From contig JADLCM010000039.1 of assembly GCA_020847175.1 (NCBI GenBank), positions 62,001 through 126,000 on the forward strand: a DNA stretch of 64,000 bases. Reading direction: 5' to 3'. Both the position numbers and the translations under genes were made by a program. The DNA comes from Phycisphaerales bacterium. Its GTDB lineage: Bacteria; Planctomycetota; Phycisphaerae; Phycisphaerales; UBA1924. Below are positions 59,957 to 64,000 of the stretch, in pieces. The stretch's first letter is position 1. Every line of letters starts with the position of its first letter. The notes under the pieces were generated by a model that saw nothing but the letters and a program-made list of their open reading frames with translations, was not told the DNA's origin and searched no databases.

Positions 59957-62209
59957 ATGGTTGCGCTCTACATCGTCACGGTGTTTCTGAGCGCCTCCCT
60001 GCTCTTCATGGTGCAGCCGATGGCCGCGAAGGTCATTCTGCCCCTCCTCGGGGGTTCCCCCGCGGTCTGGAACACCGTGATGGTCTTCTTCCAGGCCGCC
60101 CTGCTCGCGGGGTACGCCTACTCGCACGGCCTGAGCCGCCGGCTGAGCATGCGCGCCCAGGTCGCGGCCCACGTGGTGCTGCTCTCCGGCGCCGCGCTCC
60201 TGCTCCCTGCAGTGCTGCCCGCCGGGGCGAGTCCCCCCGCCGACGCCGGCCCGACGCGCTGGGTGCTCGGGCTGCTGCTCGTGATGGTGGGGGGGCCCTT
60301 CGTGGCGGTCTCCACCACGGGCCCGCTCCTCCAGCGCTGGTTCAGTTTCACCGCCCACGCGCGGTCCCACGACCCCTACTTCCTGTACGCGGCCAGCAAT
60401 GCCGGCAGCCTGCTCGGTCTTCTGGCCTACCCCGTCGTTGTCGAGCCCATGCTCAACCTCCGCGAGCAGGCGTGGGCGTGGGCGGGCGGCTACCTCGCGC
60501 TGATCGTTCTTGTGGCCTTGTGCGGCGTGTGGGCCCGCGCGCGCCGCGCCCCCGCGGGTGGCGCAGAGTCCCCCCGGCTCGCCTCCGCGTCCTCCGCCGG
60601 TGAGCCCGTGGTCTCTGCCGCCGGTTCACCTCCGGCGCGCGGTCGCTGGTGCGAGCGGGCCCTGTGGGTGGGCCTGGCGTTCATCCCCAGCGCCCTGCTG
60701 CTCGCCTGCACACAGCACCTGACGACCGATGTCGCCTCGATCCCCCTCCTGTGGGTCGTCCCGCTCACCCTGTACCTGCTGACCTTCATCATCGCATTCT
60801 CGGGTCGGTTCGCGGGCTCGCTGCGCGCCTGGTCCGTGGCCGGGGCGCTCGCGGCGGGCGCGATCGTCGTGATGTTCATCGCCCCGCCCACGACCGCGCT
60901 CGATCTGATCCTCGGCGGGCACCTCGCGGTGCAGTTCCTGCTCACGATGGTCTGTCACCGGCGCCTGGCCGCGTGCCGCCCAGCCGCCGGCCGCCTCACC
61001 GAGTTCTACCTCGCGCTGGCGCTCGGGGGTGTGCTGGGCGGCGCGTTCGAGGCCCTCGTCGCCCCGGCGATCTTTGACCGGGTGATCGAGTATCCGCTGG
61101 CGATCGTCGGCGCGTGCCTCGTCCGCGCGGGCTGGCGCCGGTCGCGCCAGAGCCCCGGGGCTCGCCTCCTCTCCCTCGCCCTCAGCACGCTCCCCGCGAC
61201 GGTCATGCTGCTGGTGGTCGCGCTCCTGGGCGCAATCGCCGACCGTTCCGCGACGGTGTACTACAGCGAAGGGGCGCGCCTCGCGTGGGGGGCCGGGGCG
61301 GGCGCGCTCCTCGCGGTGCTGCTCTCGGGGCGCCGGGTGCCCTTCGCCGTTTCGATCCTGCTCCTCCTGCTCGTGGGAGAACTGGAGAAAGCCCGGACCA
61401 GCGACACCCGCGAACTCCGGCGCGACCGCACGTTCTTCGGCGTGCTCGTCGTCGAAGAGGACCACGGCCCCAACGGGCGCGAGCACCGCCTGATGCACGG
61501 CACGACCAACCACGGCTACCAGATCATGGAAGATGCCTTTCGCGCGCTGCCCACCACCTACTACCACCGGGCCGGGCCGGTGGGCGACGTGATGGAGGCG
61601 ATGCGCGACCGACGCACCAGGGTCGGGGTCGTCGGCCTGGGCTCGGGCACCATCGCCGCCTACGCGCGCCCCGGCGATGCGTACACCTACTTCGAGATCG
61701 ATCCCGGCGTGCAGCGCATCGCCGAAGACCCCCGGCTCTTCACCTACCTGCCCGACGCCCGGTCGCGCGGCGCATCCGTCGAGATCATCCTGGGTGACGG
61801 GCGTCTCACCCTCGCGGCTCGTCCCGAGGGCTCCTTCGATCTCCTCCTCATCGATGCCTTCAGTTCCGATGCGATCCCCGTGCACCTTCTCACACGCGAA
61901 GCCGTCGCGATGTTCCTCGCCCGGCTCGCCCCCGGGGGTCTCGTGATGATCCACGTCTCCAACCGGCACCTGGAGCTCGCCCCGGTCGTCGCCCGCATCG
62001 CCGAGAGCCTCGGCGCGCCCTGCCTGCGCCGAGAAGACTCGGGCGATGACGGCGTGCGCTATTCATCCGAGTGGCTGGTGCTCGGGCGAGGCCCGGGCAC
62101 GCTCGAACCGCTCTCCCTGCCCGAGTCGTGGCGCCCCGTGCCCCTGGAACCCGGCGACCCATTGTGGACCGACGACCGCTCCGACCTGCTCTCGGTGATC
62201 CGCTGGTAG
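59957..62209 (+). CDS. Fused MFS-type membrane domain and spermidine synthase-like domain
   Basis: The 750-residue protein has an N-terminal membrane domain with about 12 segments. It starts IVTVFLSASLLFMVQPMAAK and continues LLGGSPAVWNTVMVFFQAALLAGYAYSH. The cytoplasmic C-terminal domain of about 280 residues is spermidine synthase-like. It has VGVVGLGSGTIAAYA as the SAM-binding loop, YFEIDPGV, EIILGDGRLTLA and LLLIDAFSSDAIPVHLLT. Such fusions are common in planctomycetes and proteobacteria, but polyamine synthesis has not been shown for most of them. The domain lacks obvious putrescine-binding residues, so another aminopropyl or methyl transfer is possible. It is divergent from the FAD oxidoreductase gene. 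Confidence 0.92.
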   Translation: MVALYIVTVFLSASLLFMVQPMAAKVILPLLGGSPAVWNTVMVFFQAALLAGYAYSHGLSRRLSMRAQVAAHVVLLSGAALLLPAVLPAGASPPADAGPTRWVLGLLLVMVGGPFVAVSTTGPLLQRWFSFTAHARSHDPYFLYAASNAGSLLGLLAYPVVVEPMLNLREQAWAWAGGYLALIVLVALCGVWARARRAPAGGAESPRLASASSAGEPVVSAAGSPPARGRWCERALWVGLAFIPSALLLACTQHLTTDVASIPLLWVVPLTLYLLTFIIAFSGRFAGSLRAWSVAGALAAGAIVVMFIAPPTTALDLILGGHLAVQFLLTMVCHRRLAACRPAAGRLTEFYLALALGGVLGGAFEALVAPAIFDRVIEYPLAIVGACLVRAGWRRSRQSPGARLLSLALSTLPATVMLLVVALLGAIADRSATVYYSEGARLAWGAGAGALLAVLLSGRRVPFAVSILLLLLVGELEKARTSDTRELRRDRTFFGVLVVEEDHGPNGREHRLMHGTTNHGYQIMEDAFRALPTTYYHRAGPVGDVMEAMRDRRTRVGVVGLGSGTIAAYARPGDAYTYFEIDPGVQRIAEDPRLFTYLPDARSRGASVEIILGDGRLTLAARPEGSFDLLLIDAFSSDAIPVHLLTREAVAMFLARLAPGGLVMIHVSNRHLELAPVVARIAESLGAPCLRREDSGDDGVRYSSEWLVLGRGPGTLEPLSLPESWRPVPLEPGDPLWTDDRSDLLSVIRW

Positions 62210-62221
62210 GTCCGGCCGCGC

Positions 62222-63247
62222 TCAGTCCCGCACCGGGGCCACCTCCGCCACCACGGCGCGGTGCGTGCCCGAGCCGGGGTCGATCACCCGTGCCGCCACC
62301 GGCACCAGCGCCGCGCCCGCGAACACCTGGTCGAGGGCCCAGAGGGGCACGCGCCTCGGCCAGGTTGCGCCGGGGCCTACGCCCCGCGCGCTGAAGACTT
62401 CGGACATGCCCCCGACCAGCGCTCGCAGCGAGGCCGAGCCGCGCGGCGTGTTGAAATCCCCCACGATCAGGTCGGGCGCCGGAAACGCGATGCGCGAGGC
62501 CGCGATCGCCCGTGCGATGCGCTGCATCAGCCGGGTGCGCACCAGGCCGGGGTCGGCGGGCACATCCACGACCCAGAGCACGATCTCGCGCCCCTCCCCC
62601 GTCTCCAGGGTTCCCCACGCGGCCCATCCGTCGTCGATCGCCGAGGGCCCCTGGGCCGGGTCCATCCCGGGCCGCGCCGCGCCCAGGCGCAGGCTCGTCC
62701 ACCCCGACCCGCGGACCTCGCCCCTCCACGCGATCAGGCATTCCGGAAGTTCGATCAGCGTGTGCGAACGGGCGAGCGAGGCCTCGATCGCGCCCCGCGA
62801 TGCCGAATACGCGGGGTTGGCAAGCACGATGAGCTCGGGGTGTTCGCGCTCCAGCAGCGCCGGCGCCCCCGGCGCTTCCTTTGAGGCCATGTTCCAGAAC
62901 AGGATGCGCCACCGGCCGGCGCCCGCGCCGGACCGCCCGCGCAGCCCGTGCCACTCGATGAGCCCTGTCCAGGCAATGCACGCACCGAGCCCGCAGGCGA
63001 GCACGCAGCGCGAACCCCAGCGGCGTCGCCGCCCCGCAATCGCCGCGAGCACCAGGCACCCCCCTGCCAGGGCCGCCGCCGCCGCGGAGGGGAGCCACCA
63101 CAGATACTGCGACCACCCGAGGCGGTCGTTCAGGATTCGCCCTGCGCCCCACACCGCGAGCACGCCGAGTCCCGTCCACGTGAAGAGAAACGCGAGCCCT
63201 TCGCGCAGCCGCCCGCCCGCCTCGCGCGTGACGGCGCGTCCGCTCAC
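62222..63247 (-). CDS. Membrane-anchored endonuclease/exonuclease/phosphatase-family protein
   Basis: The 341-residue product has two or three N-terminal transmembrane segments (AFLFTWTGLGVLAVWGAG, YLWWLPSAAAAALAGGCLVLA, CVLACGLGACIAWTGLI). An EEP-fold domain follows, from WRILFWNMASKEA to the end. Active-site signatures are the DLIVGDFNTPRGS segment (DxN), LDQVFAG and the late GTHRAVVAEV in place of the usual SDHxP. Such membrane EEP proteins often act on lipids or remain uncharacterised. The start is GTG 63247, overlapping the stop of the upstream peptidase gene by 4 bases. Confidence 0.85.
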   Translation of the reverse strand: MSGRAVTREAGGRLREGLAFLFTWTGLGVLAVWGAGRILNDRLGWSQYLWWLPSAAAAALAGGCLVLAAIAGRRRRWGSRCVLACGLGACIAWTGLIEWHGLRGRSGAGAGRWRILFWNMASKEAPGAPALLEREHPELIVLANPAYSASRGAIEASLARSHTLIELPECLIAWRGEVRGSGWTSLRLGAARPGMDPAQGPSAIDDGWAAWGTLETGEGREIVLWVVDVPADPGLVRTRLMQRIARAIAASRIAFPAPDLIVGDFNTPRGSASLRALVGGMSEVFSARGVGPGATWPRRVPLWALDQVFAGAALVPVAARVIDPGSGTHRAVVAEVAPVRD

Positions 63248-64000
63248 GATCCGCTCGTGGTCGCCGGCTCGCTCGGCTCCGCGGCCTCCTTGGCGGCATC
63301 CTCGGCGAGCGCCCGCTCAAGCGCCGCACGCCAGTCGCGGTCGAGCGTCTCGAAACTGATCCCGAGCGCCTGCTGCGAGGCCTCCTCCAGCGAGTGCCCC
63401 TGCGACAGCAGGCGCACCCATAGGTTGCGCGGTGTGCGTCCGTAGGTGTCGTGAATGAACATCATCATGTGATGTCCCTGCGTGTACACGTGCCCGCCCC
63501 ATTTCTTCTCCGGAAGCGGGAACTGGAACATGTCCTCCCACTTCGCTAGGTTGCCGTCCTTGGCCCACGACTTCACCCGGCGCTCCACGCGTTCACGCGA
63601 GTTGCTGTACGGCTCGGCGACAAGCTCCGCGACGCCTTCAAGCATCCACCAGGGCGCCAGCGTGGCCTTCTCACCCATGATGAACGTGCCCACGTGCCCG
63701 TATTCGTGCGCCAAGAGCGAGCGCAGACCCTCGGGCCCCGAGCGCCGCCCGGGCAGAATCTTGATCGCCTCGCCCGGCTCGTTCCAGCCTCCGAGTCCGT
63801 CCACGTAGCTCGGAAAGATCGAGTACTGGAGCTCCCGCATCGAGTCGTAGATCTTGATCTCCTGCACATGGTGGGCCACCGCATCGCCGAGTTCCATGTC
63901 GGCGTTCACGGTGTCCATCACCGCCGGAAAGACCTCCATCACCGTCTGCGCGACCTCGGCCCGGTCGGGCGTGAAGAGCACGACGCAGTGCGGACCCTCA
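63244..64000 (-). CDS. Gluzincin peptidase-like protein (MA clan), 5' end cut by window
   Basis: The frame is open to the window edge, so the N-terminus is missing and about 251 residues are visible. The metal motif is LAHEYGHVGTF, an HExxH (HEYGH), followed by WWMLEGVAELVAEPY, in which the Glu of EGVAE would be the third zinc ligand of the MA clan. Upstream sequence is protein-like (ELGDAVAHHV, IYDSMRELQYSIFPSYVDG). A C-terminal region contains HSLEEASQQALGISFETLDRDW. The protein probably has a signal peptide in the missing part. It overlaps the EEP gene downstream by 4 bases. A function beyond peptide hydrolysis cannot be given. Confidence 0.85.
   Translation of the reverse strand, partial: EGPHCVVLFTPDRAEVAQTVMEVFPAVMDTVNADMELGDAVAHHVQEIKIYDSMRELQYSIFPSYVDGLGGWNEPGEAIKILPGRRSGPEGLRSLLAHEYGHVGTFIMGEKATLAPWWMLEGVAELVAEPYSNSRERVERRVKSWAKDGNLAKWEDMFQFPLPEKKWGGHVYTQGHHMMMFIHDTYGRTPRNLWVRLLSQGHSLEEASQQALGISFETLDRDWRAALERALAEDAAKEAAEPSEPATTSGS

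Overview
The window is about 70% G+C, gene-dense, and free of insertion sequences, phage genes and CRISPR arrays. It reads as chromosome from a planctomycete, most likely of class Phycisphaerae. Supporting traits are a secreted protein ending in two GC-type dockerin-like repeats, three type II pseudopilin-like proteins (two with the H-X9-DG C-terminal motif common in planctomycetes), secreted proteins with PEP-CTERM-like hydrophobic tails ending in RRRR, and many lipoproteins. This assignment is inference from gene content.

Layout. 1-2842: a class IV aminotransferase (cut by the window edge) and a small protein on the minus strand, then two small genes and ispD on the plus strand. 3230-9487: a perfect sigma-54 promoter before a small secreted protein, a pseudopilin, and a kinase / NtrC-type regulator / dockerin-protein operon. 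9676-14580: a methyltransferase, tRNA-Ser(GCU) with a terminator, and an ExbB-ExbD-ExbD operon divergent from a long coiled-coil protein. 14595-23385: an S9 peptidase, a DciA-like protein, a PEP-CTERM-like protein, a sulfotransferase-like protein, ClpS, an exported protein, a ferredoxin-NADP reductase and a coiled-coil lipoprotein. 23544-31684: RuvA, LigA, FolD, a double ABC-2 permease, a PIG-L deacetylase and a Memo-like protein. 31825-38545: a copper-binding-like lipoprotein, a Yellow-family lipoprotein, a BamE-like lipoprotein, a pseudopilin, a multi-HTH protein, a PEP-CTERM-like protein and upp. 38695-42982: four type VI secretion genes (tagJ-tssE-tssF-tssG). 43161-46531: a DUF2179-type membrane protein, a GNAT acetyltransferase and a MacB-like ABC exporter with a His-rich loop. 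46586-52077: a divergent amino-sugar/peptidoglycan recycling module (GH20-like enzyme plus SSS symporter; MurQ plus amidase). 52168-64000: a lipid kinase, tandem M14 carboxypeptidases (the first lacking zinc ligands), a pseudopilin, an aldo/keto reductase, an FAD oxidoreductase, a fused MFS/spermidine synthase, an EEP-family membrane protein and a partial gluzincin peptidase.

Two global patterns stand out. First, many genes have a TANNNT hexamer 5-9 bases upstream of the start codon and no Shine-Dalgarno sequence, which is the signature of leaderless transcription; this also fixes several start codons (folD, the ABC-2 permease, the multi-HTH protein). Second, intergenic spaces carry degenerate tandem repeats with an exact 8-base period. 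The best candidates for unusual biology are the sigma-54 regulon element, the orphan T6SS baseplate operon, FolD with substituted catalytic residues, and the active/inactive M14 pair.
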